Shown here piece after piece: positions 26,761 to 36,365 of a stretch of 64,000 nucleotides of DNA. Positions within the stretch are counted from its first letter, which is position 1. The number at the start of each line of letters is the position of its first letter. The notes beneath the pieces are model-generated. The model worked only from the letters and a program-made list of their open reading frames with translations, was not told the DNA's origin and made no database searches. The position numbers and the translations under genes are program-made. The stretch lies in the NCBI RefSeq assembly GCF_000423625.1, contig NZ_AUII01000010.1, positions 62,001 through 126,000 of the forward strand. The letters run 5' to 3'. The stretch comes from Pseudonocardia asaccharolytica DSM 44247 = NBRC 16224. Its GTDB lineage: Bacteria; Actinomycetota; Actinomycetes; Mycobacteriales; Pseudonocardiaceae.

Positions 26761-26808
26761 TCGGAAAACAAAAGGGCCGCGGAACCCAAGGTGTGGGTTC
26801 CGCGGCCC
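26761..26808 (-). terminator. intrinsic terminator (attenuator) in the whiB7 leader
   Basis: On the minus strand a perfect 15-bp stem (26794-26808 with 26774-26788, GGGCCGCGGAACCCA arm) and a 5-base loop is followed by TTTTGTTTT. It is the only classical intrinsic terminator in the window and stands before the gene it would silence, 28 bases upstream of the whiB7 start. Attenuation of whiB7/wblC is known in mycobacteria and Streptomyces. Confidence 0.88.
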
Positions 26809-26836
26809 GAGAGCTTCGGCCTGCGAGCGTCTCGAT

Positions 26837-27043
26837 CTACGTTCGATATCGACGCCTGGGAACGGACACACCTGTGGTGCTATCGGTGACGATCGGGCTG
26901 ACGAGGCGGTGCACCAACGCGGGCTTCTTCTCGAAGCGCTCGACGAGGACGTACGCCATCTCCCGGACGGCACGCACCCGGGCACCAAACGCGCCACGGG
27001 TCGCGGGGGTGCCGACACCGCCGATCGTCATGATCGTCCGCAT
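26837..27043 (-). CDS. whiB7 leader ORF (candidate)
   Basis: A 68-residue frame starting MRTIMTIGGVGTPATRGAFG from an ATG at 27043, with GGGGAGG 8 bases before it. It ends 28 bases before the attenuator stem. Position and ribosome site fit an upstream ORF whose translation senses ribosome-blocking drugs, as proposed for whiB7/wblC leaders. The protein has no known domain; its middle (EMAYVLVERFEKKPALVHRL) could be helical. A control role by ribosome position is inferred. Confidence 0.6.
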   Translation of the reverse strand: MRTIMTIGGVGTPATRGAFGARVRAVREMAYVLVERFEKKPALVHRLVSPIVTDSTTGVSVPRRRYRT

Positions 27044-27106
27044 CGAAGGCACCTCCCCACCGACTCTCAGCACGGGCCCGAGTGGGCCCGATCCGGTCCG
27101 CAGGAC

Positions 27107-27145
27107 ACATTAGAAGGGCCCCCCGGACCGCACAACCGAATTAAC
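27107..27145 (-). promoter_or_regulatory. whiB7 promoter with AT-rich WhiB7 site
   Basis: On the minus strand TTGTGC (27135-27130) and TAATGT (27112-27107) are 17 bases apart. GTTAATTC (27145-27138) lies just upstream of the -35, the place and composition where WhiB7 and its AT-hook bind, in an otherwise GC-rich region. This fits the known self-activation of whiB7. Confidence 0.7.
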
Positions 27146-27160
27146 TCGTTGCTTGCTCAA

Positions 27161-29206
27161 TCATCGCGCGTCGGTCACCAGTGCGAGTACGGCACTGCCG
27201 TAGCGGTCGAGCTTGCGGGCCCCGATGCCCGGGATCGCGACGAGCGCGGCCGGATCGGCGGGGCGCTGCTCGGCGATCGCGGTCAAGGTGGCGTCGGTGA
27301 ACACCACATAGGCCGGGACCTGCTGTTGTCTAGCCGTCGAGGCCCGCCACTGCTTCAACCGGTCGAGCAGCTCGAGGTCCACATCCGACGGACAGGCGGC
27401 GCAGCGGCGCAGCTTCATCGCCGCCGCACCGATCAGCGGTGCGCCGCAGATCCGACAGCGCGGTTTCGCCCCGCCCGACCGGGACGCGGGAATGCGCGAG
27501 GCCGGGTGATGGTCCGGGATCAGCCCGTAGAGAAACCGGCTGCGCCGCCGCGACCGGCCGCGGCCCGGGCTTCGGGCCAGCGCCCAGGACAGCGTGAGAA
27601 CCCGGCGGGCGCGGGTCAGACCGACATAGAGCAGCCTGCGCTCCTCCTCGACGGCCTCGTCGTCACCGTCGGCATGCTGGATGGGCAGCGTCCCGTCGAC
27701 CAGCCCGACGAGGAACACGACGTCCCACTCCAGCCCCTTGGCGGCGTGCAGCGAGGCGAGCGTGACGCCCTGGACGGTCGGCGGGTGCGCCGCGTCGGCA
27801 CGGGTCTGCAGTTCGGCGACGAAACGTGGGAGGTCGGTTTCCGGCCGGACCGCGGCGAGTTCCTCGGCCAGCCCGACGATCGCCAGCAGCGACTCCCACT
27901 GGGCCCGCGCGTTCGCCCCCGGCGGCGGCTCCTCGATCAGCCCGATCGGGGCGAGCAGGGCGCGCACCGCGGCGACCAGATCGCCGCCGGGACCCTGGCC
28001 CGCCACCCGCAGCGCACTCACCGCGCGGCGCACCTCGGGGCGGGCGAAGAACCGCTCCCCGCCGCGGACCTGGAAGGGCACGCCCACCTCGGTGAGGGCC
28101 TGCTCGTAGGCCTCGGACTGGGCGTTGATCCGGAAGAGCACCGCGATCTCGGCGGCAGGCGTGCCCTCGGCGATCATCCGTTTGATCTTCGTCGCGACCG
28201 CGGCGGCCTCGGCGGGCTCGTCATCGTGCTCGGCGAAATCCGGGTCGGGGCCGGGCGGGAGCTGGCCGATCAGTCGCAGCCGCGAGCCGGCGATTCGCCC
28301 GCGCGCGGCGGAGATCAGCGTATTCGCGGCGGCCACGACCTGCGGGGTCGAGCGGTAGTCGCGTTGCAACCGGACGAGGACGGCATCGGGGAACCGGCGC
28401 GGGAAATCGAGCAGGTAACGCGGGGTGGCGCCGGCGAAGGTGTAGATCGTCTGGTTGGCGTCACCCACGACCGTGAGATCGTCGCGGTCGCCGAGCCAGG
28501 CGTCGAGCAGGCGCTGCTGCAGCGGCGTGACGTCCTGGTATTCGTCGACAACGAAGCAGCGGTACCGGTCGCGGAACTCCTGGGCCACGCTCGCGTGCTC
28601 CTCCAGCGCGGCTGCGGTGTGCAGCAGCAGGTCGTCGAAGTCGAGCATTGCGGCCCGGTTCTTCAGCGTCTCGTAGCCCGCGTAGACCGCGGCGACCTGT
28701 TCGGCCGGGGCCGGGACGTCGCGGTGCCGCTTCACCACCGCCGCCGGATAGTCCTCCGCAGTGATCAGGCTCGCCTTCGCCCACTCGATCTCGCCCGCAA
28801 GGTCGCGCAGCGCGTCCTGATCGGTCCCGGCCTTCGCCCGCGCGGCGGCCTGCCCGACGACTCGCAGCTTGCCCTCGAGCAGCTGCCACGGCTCGTCGCC
28901 GACCACCCGGGGCCAGAAATAGCGCAGCTGGCGCAGCGCGGCGGCGTGGAACGTCCGGGCCTGCACGCCGTCGGCGCCCAGGGCGCGCAGCCGGGTGCGC
29001 AGCTCGCCCGCGGCCCTGGCGGTGAACGTCACGGCGAGAACCTGACCGGGCGCGACGTGACCGGACCGCACGAGATGCGCGATCCGCCGGGTGATCGTGC
29101 GCGTCTTGCCGGTACCGGCGCCGGCGAGCACGCACACCGGACCGCGCGGAGCGGTCACCGCGGCCCGCTGCTCGTCGTCCAGGGCATCCAGGGCGTCGGC
29201 GGTCAC
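27161..29206 (-). CDS. uvrD2: ATP-dependent DNA helicase UvrD2
   Basis: A superfamily 1 helicase of about 681 residues. Walker A is GAGTGKTRT, Walker B is [13 protein letters not shown], and later motifs include [28 protein letters not shown] and [10 protein letters not shown]. The C-terminus has a four-cysteine zinc-like segment (CRICGAPL, then CAACPSD) and an HRDC domain (from about 610), the layout of UvrD2. It acts in DNA repair and replication. The GTG at 29206 is chosen by comparison with M. tuberculosis; ATG 29242 is possible. It is divergent from mycoredoxin. Confidence 0.94.
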   Translation of the reverse strand: MTADALDALDDEQRAAVTAPRGPVCVLAGAGTGKTRTITRRIAHLVRSGHVAPGQVLAVTFTARAAGELRTRLRALGADGVQARTFHAAALRQLRYFWPRVVGDEPWQLLEGKLRVVGQAAARAKAGTDQDALRDLAGEIEWAKASLITAEDYPAAVVKRHRDVPAPAEQVAAVYAGYETLKNRAAMLDFDDLLLHTAAALEEHASVAQEFRDRYRCFVVDEYQDVTPLQQRLLDAWLGDRDDLTVVGDANQTIYTFAGATPRYLLDFPRRFPDAVLVRLQRDYRSTPQVVAAANTLISAARGRIAGSRLRLIGQLPPGPDPDFAEHDDEPAEAAAVATKIKRMIAEGTPAAEIAVLFRINAQSEAYEQALTEVGVPFQVRGGERFFARPEVRRAVSALRVAGQGPGGDLVAAVRALLAPIGLIEEPPPGANARAQWESLLAIVGLAEELAAVRPETDLPRFVAELQTRADAAHPPTVQGVTLASLHAAKGLEWDVVFLVGLVDGTLPIQHADGDDEAVEEERRLLYVGLTRARRVLTLSWALARSPGRGRSRRRSRFLYGLIPDHHPASRIPASRSGGAKPRCRICGAPLIGAAAMKLRRCAACPSDVDLELLDRLKQWRASTARQQQVPAYVVFTDATLTAIAEQRPADPAALVAIPGIGARKLDRYGSAVLALVTDAR

Positions 29207-29293
29207 CGCCCCATCTTGGCAGGGGCGGGTCCGGTGACTCATGCCACAGGCGGCCCTGGAAGGGTGGCCGTGGTCGGCGAGGTTGACCCCGAC

Positions 29294-29539
29294 ATGGCGC
29301 AGCTGACGATGTACTCGACGAACTGGTGCGGCTACTGCCGCAGGCTCAAGCTCCAGCTCGACGAGGCCGGCATCCCGTATGTCGAGATCAACATCGAGCG
29401 GGATGCCGACGCGGCCCGCTTCGTCGAAAGCGTCAACGGCGGCAACCAGACCGTGCCGACCGTGCTGTTCCCGGACGGCACGACCGCCATCAACCCGTCG
29501 ATCGCCGAGGTGAAGGCAGCACTGGAGGCCGCAGCCTGA
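29294..29539 (+). CDS. mrx1: mycoredoxin (glutaredoxin-like)
   Basis: An 81-residue thiol-disulfide exchanger that reduces mycothiol mixed disulfides in actinobacteria. The active site is [12 protein letters not shown] (CxxC). [13 protein letters not shown] carries the cis-proline and a [10 protein letters not shown] helix closes the fold. It matches Rv3198A next to uvrD2. ATG 29294 is used; GTG 29270 with GGAAG upstream is an alternative. It is the last core gene before the accessory island. Confidence 0.92.
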   Translation: MAQLTMYSTNWCGYCRRLKLQLDEAGIPYVEINIERDADAARFVESVNGGNQTVPTVLFPDGTTAINPSIAEVKAALEAAA

Positions 29540-29558
29540 CCAGGTTCCGCCTACCGGT

Positions 29559-30450
29559 TCAGAAGGGGGGGCGGATCGTCCTCGGGGCCCGGCTCGGGGG
29601 CCGGGAGCAGGTGCGGGGGATCGGCTCGGGCGCCGGGGGAGGATCGGCTCACCGCGGGTGTGGTAGATGCGCCCCAGCGGGCTGTGGATGCGGGAGTGGC
29701 CGGGAGCGGGCTGGCCGGCCTGCCATCCGGCCTTGTGCTTGAGCGAGTGATGGCCGAGGCAGCGGCCCGAGGTTGCCGGGCACGGTGGGGCCGCCGACGG
29801 CGTGGCCGACGGTGTGATCCTGCTCGGCTCGGGTGGCGGAACGGCGGCAGCCGGGGTGTACGCAGGTGCGGTCGCGGATTTCGAGATGGCGACGAAGCGC
29901 GGCATGCGGGAAGCGGGCGTGGGGGTGATCGGTCAGCGCGCGCAGCAACTCGTCGCGGTGGGCGTACTGGGTGGCCAGGTCCGCGATCACCGGCGCCCAG
30001 TCGTCGACGATGCCACCGATGACGCCACCGCCGGTGGCGGCGCCGGCCAGTTCGGCGAGCATGGTGGCGGATATCTGGAGCTCGACCACGCCGCCCCGGC
30101 TGTGAAGGACGTCGTCAGGTCGTGAGCAGCGGGGGCGGCGGGTGAGCCCGGCCAGGATCAGGTAGCCCTCGGGATCGCAGATCGCAAAGCGCCATCCGGC
30201 GCGGCGCTGGCAGGCGACCGCGGCGCGGGCGGGTGGCGGGCAGCACGGGGCCCAGCCCGGAATCTCGCCGGGCCGCTCGTCCAGCCCGAGCAGGGTCGAG
30301 AGCGGCACCCGGATCTCGATGCCGGCCCGGCCGTCGGGCTCGGGCACGGCGGCCGGAACAGGCCCGCCTCCCCGTCGGTGGCCGGCTCGGGGTCGTCCGG
30401 GGCGCTGGGGCCCGGCTCGGGGCCGTCCGAACCATCCTCCTCCGAGGAGG
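29559..30450 (-). pseudogene. DUF222/13E12-type HNH endonuclease, degenerate
   Basis: The best frame carries RVPLSTLLGLDERPGEIPGW, WRFAICDPEGYL and the HNH core [20 protein letters not shown] then [12 protein letters not shown]. Near 29755 the frame breaks and [11 protein letters not shown] continues in another. A further shift leads to [12 protein letters not shown] and a TGA at 29559, a typical end for this family. The N-terminal DUF222 half is largely missing, and the 5' end is fused to a nucleotidyltransferase remnant at about 30450. These repeated, mobile-like genes often decay. Confidence 0.8.
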
Positions 30451-30454
30451 CTTC

Positions 30455-30857
30455 GAGACGGCGCATCCACGCGGTGTCCATCCGCCTCAGTGCCGCCGCC
30501 GGCGCGGCACGGGCCCGTTCCCCGGCTCGGTGCTCATAGAGCGGCACCGCGCCGACGAGTGCGCGTTCCCGCAGCACCGGACCCGCCGCGTCCAGCACCA
30601 CGAGATCGATGAGATCGATGTCCCCGCCTGCGGCACGCTGCAGATCCCCGATCAGCGCCAGGTGATCGACCCGGTGTCCCGGCCGGTGGAGCACCGCGAC
30701 GTCGAGGTCCCGGGCCGCGGTGTCGCCCGCGCCGCACTGCCGAAGACGGTCAGGACGCCGACGCCGTGGCGTTCGCACACCGCGTCGAGCCGGCCGTCGG
30801 CGCCCGGTCCCGCAGCCGGGCCCGCCCGGCCTCGGGACCGGCGGGCGGTGTGCTCAT
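30455..30857 (-). pseudogene. MNT-type nucleotidyltransferase, degenerate
   Basis: Pieces in three frames add up to a minimal nucleotidyltransferase: a start at ATG 30857, DGRLDAVCERHGVGVLTVFG with SAARG in a second frame, and DLDVAVLHRPGHRVDHL in a third. The GSxxRG and DxD-type metal motifs are present. Two shifts (near 30805 and 30728) break it. The C-terminal MDTAWMRRLE end is typical, but the stop is lost by fusion to the HNH remnant. The intact family includes antitoxin-like AMP transferases. It lies 26 bases after the small cysteine protein. Confidence 0.7.
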
Positions 30858-30883
30858 GTCGCCATCATGGCAGGAACCGCCGA

Positions 30884-31114
30884 TCACCTGCGGATGCCGG
30901 ACCGGACGCCACGAGGGCCGAGCCGGGCGGCCTGGGCGGCGTAGCAGTGCAGCCGGCACGGCCACTGGTGCCAACCGGCCTGCGCCCCGACCGCGCACTG
31001 CCGGCACCGGCCGTCGGCGCCGGGCACGTGCTCGGCGAGCAGTCGCTCGGACAGCCCGGGGACGGCGCTGATCACCGCAGCCAGTCCGTGCCCCTCGTCC
31101 ATTCCTGGTGTCAT
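30884..31114 (-). CDS. small cysteine-rich protein of actinomycete mobile elements
   Basis: A 76-residue protein with a CRQCAV pair, WPCRLHCYAAQA and conserved-looking Gly/His residues (HVPGADGRC). Four cysteines could bind zinc. I recall similar short proteins beside GntR regulators in actinomycete integrative elements, but the function is unknown. ATG 31114 has a G-rich site before it; 31138 is possible. It is divergent from the GntR gene and followed by the broken nucleotidyltransferase gene. Confidence 0.6.
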   Translation of the reverse strand: MTPGMDEGHGLAAVISAVPGLSERLLAEHVPGADGRCRQCAVGAQAGWHQWPCRLHCYAAQAARLGPRGVRSGIRR

Positions 31115-31251
31115 GTCCAACGCCACCCCCATGTCCATATGTCCAGACCAATACTCAGAGGGCAAAGCATGCCAGTTGTACATACAGCTTGCAAGGGGCC
31201 TGGTCGGACTCGGTGCGTCGCGGCCGTGGGACGGCCGGTTACGGTTCCGGC

Positions 31252-32001
31252 ATGGCCGAGGCTCGAACCACGTGGCGCGACATCGCCTGCGACCTGCGGG
31301 TGGCGATCGCCCGCGGTGACTACGTCCCGGGCGATCGGCTGCCGAGCCGGAGCCGGCTGACCCAGCGGTACGGTGTCGCCCCGCAGACCGTCGTCAACGC
31401 GATCAACGCGCTCCGGGCCGAGGGCCTGGTCGTCGGGGTCACCGGCTCGGGATGGTACGTGCGCCGGTACGGTCCGGTGATGCGGATGGCCCGGACCCGC
31501 CTCAGCCGCGCCGAGCGCGTGGCCGGGCGCGGCGCCTTCCACACCGACGCCCACACGGGAGGCTGGACCGCCCGGGTCGAGGCCGAGATCCGCATCGAAC
31601 CGGCCTGCGAGGAGATCGCCGCGGCGCTGGGCCTCGAACCCGGAGCCGAGGTCCTGGTGCGCGACCGCGTCATGTTCGCCGACGACCAGGCCGTCCAGCT
31701 CGCCACCAGCTCACTGCCCCGGGACCTCACCGCCGGGACCCTCGTCGAGCAGGAGGACACCGGGCCCGGTGGGATCTACGCCCGCCTCGAGGAGGCCGGC
31801 CACGTTCTCACCCACTTCGACGAGACCGTCCGGATCGGCCGGGCCACCGAGCACGAGGCAGACCGGCTCGACGTGCCCGTCGGCGCCGCAGTCTACCGGA
31901 TCCGCCGGATCACCCATACCGCCACCCGGCCCGTCGAGATCAACATCATCACCGCGGTCGGGGAACGCTACGAGCTCCACTACGAGCTGCCCGCCGAGTA
32001 G
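31252..32001 (+). CDS. GntR-family (HutC/KorSA-like) regulator with UTRA domain
   Basis: A 249-residue repressor. The N-terminal GntR winged helix reads WRDIACDLRVAIARGDYVPG, LPSRSRLTQRYGVAPQTVVN and AINALRAEGLVVGVTGSGWY. The UTRA ligand domain (about 95-245) includes VLVRDRVMFADDQAVQLATS and VYRIRRITHTATRPVEI. KorSA-type members control transfer of actinomycete integrative plasmids, which fits the island. The shared upstream region contains TTGTACA, a possible half operator. The target is inferred to be the divergent small protein gene. Confidence 0.85.
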   Translation: MAEARTTWRDIACDLRVAIARGDYVPGDRLPSRSRLTQRYGVAPQTVVNAINALRAEGLVVGVTGSGWYVRRYGPVMRMARTRLSRAERVAGRGAFHTDAHTGGWTARVEAEIRIEPACEEIAAALGLEPGAEVLVRDRVMFADDQAVQLATSSLPRDLTAGTLVEQEDTGPGGIYARLEEAGHVLTHFDETVRIGRATEHEADRLDVPVGAAVYRIRRITHTATRPVEINIITAVGERYELHYELPAE

Positions 32002-32015
32002 CCGGCGGAGAGCAC

Positions 32016-32069
32016 TATGGCTCCATGACGTCGTTCGCGGCCGCGTCCCGAGCGCGTCATGGCTCCATA
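32016..32069. repeat. imperfect inverted repeat between convergent genes
   Basis: TATGGCTCCATGACG (32016-32030) and CGTCATGGCTCCATA (32055-32069) form an inverted repeat with a few central mismatches; ATGGCTCCAT also occurs as a direct repeat. It lies between the ends of the GntR gene and the convergent DsbA-like remnant and may be a terminator. Confidence 0.45.
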
Positions 32070-32091
32070 ACGCAGATCCTTCGACTCGCGC

Positions 32092-32768
32092 TCACACCGC
32101 GCGGCGGAGCAGCCCCTGATACACCGCCGGGTCGTCGGCGTCGACCACCGGGAACCCGGACGCGAACGGGCCCTCCCAGTGCACCTTCATCCCAGGATTC
32201 GCCGCCGCTGTCCCGTCCGGGAGCCGGAAGGTCGGGCTGCCGGCGATCGCGTCCGTCCGGGCGACCGCGAAGTCGCCCATGACGTCGCCACGGTGCCGAC
32301 CGGAGTCCAGGGCGTCGGCGAGCGCGCCCACCTCGAGCCCGGACACCTCACCGGCGACGTCGAGGATCACCGCCCGGTGCGCGATCGACCGCGAATGCGT
32401 CCAGAACGCGCTCCGCAACGCGAGGTCCAGCTCCTCGGCGGCCCCGGGTCCCTGCTGCGCGGCGGCGTGCACCGCCTCCGCGGCGAGCAGCACCGTGTGC
32501 GGGAACGGTCGTCCGGCGCCGTCCACACCCGGAAGTGCGCGTCCGGCTCGATCGAGCCGAGCGCGGCGGCCTCCGAGTCGGTGCCCCGGCGCTGGTGCGG
32601 GCCGTCGAACAGCTCCAGCGGGAACGTCCGGTGCTCGAGTCCGACGTCCACCCCGAGCCGCTCCCGGGCCCGCCGCAGCCGCAGCAGTCCGATATAGGCG
32701 AACGGGCACAACAGGTCCGACCAGACCTGGATCGTGCCCGGGGCCACCGGCGGTGGGACGGGCGGCAT
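32092..32768 (-). pseudogene. DsbA/FrnE-family oxidoreductase, frameshifted
   Basis: The start (MPPVPPPVAPGTIQVWSDLL, ATG 32768 with GGGGAG upstream) and the CPFAYIGLLRLRRARERLG segment are in one frame up to HFRVW. After a break near 32520 the rest continues in another frame as RPFPHTVLLAAEAVHAA, DVMGDFAVARTDAIAGSPTF and KVHWEGPF to the stop at 32092. Joined, the protein is a full thioredoxin-fold DsbA/FrnE protein of about 225 residues with a single active-site Cys. A one-base loss in a GGG run would explain the break. Confidence 0.75.
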
Positions 32769-32807
32769 CGGCGCTCCCCTGAAGATCGATAGTTCGTGGG
32801 TGGACCG

Positions 32808-33695
32808 CTACGCAGGGTTCGCGAGCCCGGCCCGCACCGCGGCAACCAGGTCGGCGATCGGGACCTGCGCGGCCACGGCCGCCGGCCGGGTGATGAAGCA
32901 TTCGGCGTGGTACCAGCCGTCCGCCTCCTTCCCGGCCGGGTCCAGGCCGCGGCGGACGACCTCGTTCACCGCCGCCTCGTGCTCGGTGCGGTCGGCGAAG
33001 CGCCGCTGCCGGAACGTCATGCCGGGCACCCGCTCGGTGACCAGCCCGTGGCGCGTGAACAACTCGGTGATCTCGTCGTAGTCGAAGATCCGCAGGACGA
33101 AGACCGCCGCCCAGAGGTCGTGCGGATCCCTGATCGCGCGCAGCAGCCGTTCGAAGGTGGGAGCGCCGACGTACCCGACGCCTCCCGTCGAGACGATCAG
33201 CCCGACGTCGCGGACGCCGGCGGCCAGCTCCGGGGACGGATCGGACGTCTCCAGGTCCTCGGCCCACCCGTCGGTCATCAGGCCGGCCCGCACCCCGTAG
33301 CCGACCGCGGGCACCGCGGAGTCCACGCCGAGCACCGTGAGGTCGGGCCGGCGCGGCCGAGACGTGTAGTACTCCCTGTCGGCGTCGGCCAGCTCGTCGG
33401 GCGACAGCGCGGCCAGCGCCGGATCGGTGTAGTGAGCGCGCATCTCGTCCATGTCGACCCCGAAGCGGAGCAACGCGGCGTTGATCCCGTAGGAGCAACA
33501 GACGTCGAGGACGGTCCGGGGGCGCCCCGCCCGCGCCGAAGCGCCCAGCACCGCCGCGACGACCGGCAGCCCCTCCTGCGGGATCCGGTAGTCCACGCTC
33601 TTGAGGGTCTCGAAGTACGGCCGGGGGTCAGGCCGGTCGTAGATACCGCTGAAGTCGGCCTTCGGATACTCGGCCGAGGCATGGTCATCGGGCAT
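32808..33695 (-). CDS. SAM-dependent methyltransferase-like protein
   Basis: A 295-residue intact gene. The TVLDVCCSYGINAALLRFGV block (about 62-80) resembles methyltransferase motif I with an altered glycine pattern. VLGVDSAVPAVGYGVRAGLM and VGLIVSTGGVGYVGAPTFER fit the next Rossmann strands, and the YHAECFITRP end is conserved-looking. The substrate is unknown. It lies upstream of the DsbA-like gene, 39 bases apart, so the two probably formed an operon. A long codon-biased frame argues it is still functional. Confidence 0.7.
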   Translation of the reverse strand: MPDDHASAEYPKADFSGIYDRPDPRPYFETLKSVDYRIPQEGLPVVAAVLGASARAGRPRTVLDVCCSYGINAALLRFGVDMDEMRAHYTDPALAALSPDELADADREYYTSRPRRPDLTVLGVDSAVPAVGYGVRAGLMTDGWAEDLETSDPSPELAAGVRDVGLIVSTGGVGYVGAPTFERLLRAIRDPHDLWAAVFVLRIFDYDEITELFTRHGLVTERVPGMTFRQRRFADRTEHEAAVNEVVRRGLDPAGKEADGWYHAECFITRPAAVAAQVPIADLVAAVRAGLANPA

Positions 33696-33773
33696 CGGTG
33701 CCTCCCTTGTCCTCGGTGGCCGGTCGGTCGGAGAGCTCGCAGATCACCCGCGGCAGCCTATCGGGGACGAAAG

Positions 33774-34172
33774 TCACTCACCGCGAAGCTGTCGAACCTC
33801 ACACCGCAGGCCCGGAACACCTGTGAGCTTGCCGTCGACGGTGACGAGTTCCACGCCCAGCGACTCCGCGAGCGCCACGTACGCCGCGTCGTAGGGCCAC
33901 ATGTTCTTCCGCAGCTCCCAGATCCGCTGCACCAGCGGCACGTGGTCGAACCGCCTCAACGGCATCACGCCCAACAGGCGCAGCGCCCGTCTCCCCTCGT
34001 CGGCAGGGAGCTTCTTGCCACGCACCAGGCCACGGAGCGTCGAAGCACATTCGAGGTCAACAGCGTGAGGGGCGGCCAACCGCTCGCCGACGCACGCCGC
34101 TCGCACCCGCTCGGCGAGCGCATCCGCGCCGACCAGGAATTCCACCAGCGCCGACGTGTCCAGGACGATCAT
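33774..34172 (-). CDS. VapC/FitB-type PIN ribonuclease toxin
   Basis: A 132-residue PIN protein. The acidic residues are visible in [51 protein letters not shown] and VDGKL, matching the four-acid active site. It is predicted to cut RNA. Its ATG overlaps the antitoxin stop in ATGA, so it is translationally coupled. It sits inside the accessory island. Confidence 0.88.
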   Translation of the reverse strand: MIVLDTSALVEFLVGADALAERVRAACVGERLAAPHAVDLECASTLRGLVRGKKLPADEGRRALRLLGVMPLRRFDHVPLVQRIWELRKNMWPYDAAYVALAESLGVELVTVDGKLTGVPGLRCEVRQLRGE

Positions 34173-34405
34173 TCGCGCGCCCGGCGCGTCTCGCCGATCG
34201 CCTCGACCACGTCATCGGCGGTCACGGACGAGCGCTCCGCGATGGCGCGTGCCTGCTCGGCGGCCTCCTCGAGCGTCAGCGTTGCGGCCTCCTCATCGAG
34301 CAGATGCCGCACATACGCCTGCAGCGACTGGCCGGACCGCGCTGCGCGCACCTTGAGCGTGCGGAGCGTGCCTTCGGACACCTCACGAACATGAATGGTC
34401 CCCAT
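34169..34405 (-). CDS. FitA/VapB-type ribbon-helix-helix antitoxin
   Basis: A 78-residue antitoxin. The N-terminal FitA-like ribbon-helix-helix reads [20 protein letters not shown] then [14 protein letters not shown]; the C-terminal part ([18 protein letters not shown]) would bind the toxin. ATG 34405 (MGTIHVREV) is used rather than 34426, because an exact palindrome lies immediately upstream and is likely its operator. Confidence 0.85.
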   Translation of the reverse strand: MGTIHVREVSEGTLRTLKVRAARSGQSLQAYVRHLLDEEAATLTLEEAAEQARAIAERSSVTADDVVEAIGETRRARE

Positions 34406-34422
34406 GCAAGCATCATGCTTGC
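34406..34422. promoter_or_regulatory. palindromic operator of the FitAB-like operon
   Basis: GCAAGCAT, a central C, then ATGCTTGC form a perfect 17-base palindrome touching the antitoxin start codon; flanking ATGC and GCAT extend the symmetry. Ribbon-helix-helix antitoxins repress their own operon from such sites. Confidence 0.65.
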
Positions 34423-36365
34423 GCATGGACGATTTCGCATGCGGATACGGCCAGCATGGTCGGCGAGCGACGGCCCGTCGAGGAGGACGAGGCGACGCAC
34501 CCGCCGCACCACCGGCGACCTCGGCCGCGCGGCGCCCACTCCTCGGCGAAGGTCTCCATCTGGGTCAGCACGAGCCGGGTGGCGGCGGGCCTGGGCGTCC
34601 GGCGGGTAGCCGTGCCTGGCCAGCAGCCGCTTGACGGTGGTGCGCAGCTTGGCCCGCACGCCGTCGCGCGACACCCAGTCGGTGGTGACGTCGCGGCGCA
34701 GCGCGGCCACCAGGTCGCGGGCGATGTCGGCCAGCATCCCGGTGCCCATCTGGTCGACCGCGGACTCGTTCTGCGCCACCGCGTCGTAGAAGGCCAGCTC
34801 GCCGTCGGTCAGCGGCGGGTCGAAGCGCTTCCCCCGGGCGGCGTCGGCGGCGACCTCGCGGGCCATCGCCACCATCTCGGCGATGACCTCGGCGGCGGAC
34901 AGGTTCTGGCTGGTGTAGCGGCGCATCAGCTCCAGCAGCCGGTCGGAGAAGCTCTGCCGGCGCACCACGTTGTGCCGGGTGGCCCGGCGCGTCTCCTGCT
35001 CGATCAGCCGGCGCAGCGCCTCGAAGTAGGCGATGTCGTCGCGGTAGGGGTTCATCGCCCCGGTGCTCGCGCACAGCGCGTAGAAGCGGGCGAGGTTGGC
35101 CGACGCCTTGCGGAACCGTTCGGCGAGCGGCTCGTCGCCGCCCTCCCCGTCCTCGGAGCCGCCCTGGTTGCCCGGGGTGCGCAGGTACTCGACCGCGCCG
35201 AGCACGGTGTTGATGAACATCTTCGGCCCGGGCACCGCCAGCCGGGCGCGCCAGTCGGAGCCGGCGAGGATGACGTCGCCGATCGTCTGGTGCAGCTCGC
35301 GGACCTTCGCCAGCGCGTCGTCGAGATCGCGCCCCATCGGCCTGGTCTCCTGGTCGCGCACCGTGTACTCGGCGAGCGCCCGGTAGAGGTTGTCGGTGAG
35401 CGGGGCGTAGCCGACGAGCAGGCCATCGCACTTGTTGCGGAACCGGCGGTTGACCCGGGCGAGGGTCTGCATGAGCTGGGCGCCGCGCATCGGGCGGTCC
35501 AGGTAGAGGGTGTGCAGCGGCGGCGAGTCGAACCCGGTGAGCCACGTCGACTGCACGATGGTGATCTCCAGCTCGTCGTCCGGGTCCTTCATCCGCTGCT
35601 GGATCACCTTGTTCTGCGCCGGCCGGCGGACGTGGCGGCGGATCGGGTCGGGGTCGCCCGGGTCGCCGGTGTAGACGACCTTGAGCACGCCCTTGTCCAG
35701 CTCGTCGCTGTGCCAGTCCGGGCGCCGCGCGATGATCTCGGCGTAGAGGTGGGCGCAGATCTCCCGGGTGGCGCAGACGATCATCGCCTTGCCCGGGCCG
35801 TCGATCTGGGTCAGCATCCGCGCCCGCCGGTTCTCCCAGTGCTCGACGACGTCGGCGGCGAGCGTGCGCACCCGGTCGGGCGCGCCGTAAACGGCGTTCA
35901 TCGCGGCGACGGCCTGCTGGATGCGGGTGCGTTCGGAGTCGTCCAGACCGACGGTGACCTCGTCGGCGCGTTCGTCGATCTCCTCGGGGTCGACGTCCTC
36001 GGGGAGCTGAACGGGAATGAGCCGACTTTCGTAATAGACCGGGACGGTGGCGCCGTCCTCGACGGCGCGGGTGAGGTCGTAGACGTCGATGTGGTCGCCG
36101 AAGACCTTGCGGGTATCGCGGTCGGCCCCGGCGAGGGGCGTTCCGGTGAACGCGATCAGCGTGGCGTGCGACAGGGCGTCGCGCAGGTGGCGGGCGTAGC
36201 CGTCGAGGCTGTCGTAGTGGCTGCGGTGCGCCTCGTCCACGATGACGACGATGTTGCGCCGGTCCGACAGCAGCGGGTGGTTGCGGCCGGACTCGCGTTC
36301 CAGCTTCGTCCTCCCGAACTTCTGCAGGGTGGTGAAGATGATCCCCCCGGTGGTGCGGTTGCCCA
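34413..36365 (-). pseudogene. type I restriction enzyme HsdR, 5'-truncated and frameshifted
   Basis: About 650 residues of the motor subunit survive: [15 protein letters not shown], the DEAH box [25 protein letters not shown] (motif III), [36 protein letters not shown] (motif VI) and the helical C-terminal region. The N-terminal nuclease domain and Walker A are missing: the gene begins abruptly at about 36365, joined head to head to a truncated ATPase gene. A shift near 34588 moves the end to [17 protein letters not shown], with stop at 34413. No hsdM or hsdS is in the window, so it cannot restrict DNA. Confidence 0.85.

Noticed and set aside
26405..29539. 1044-codon plus-strand ORF running through uvrD2 into mycoredoxin
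   Set aside because: Only its last 81 codons are a gene; the rest is a high-GC shadow of uvrD2 and the whiB7 leader.
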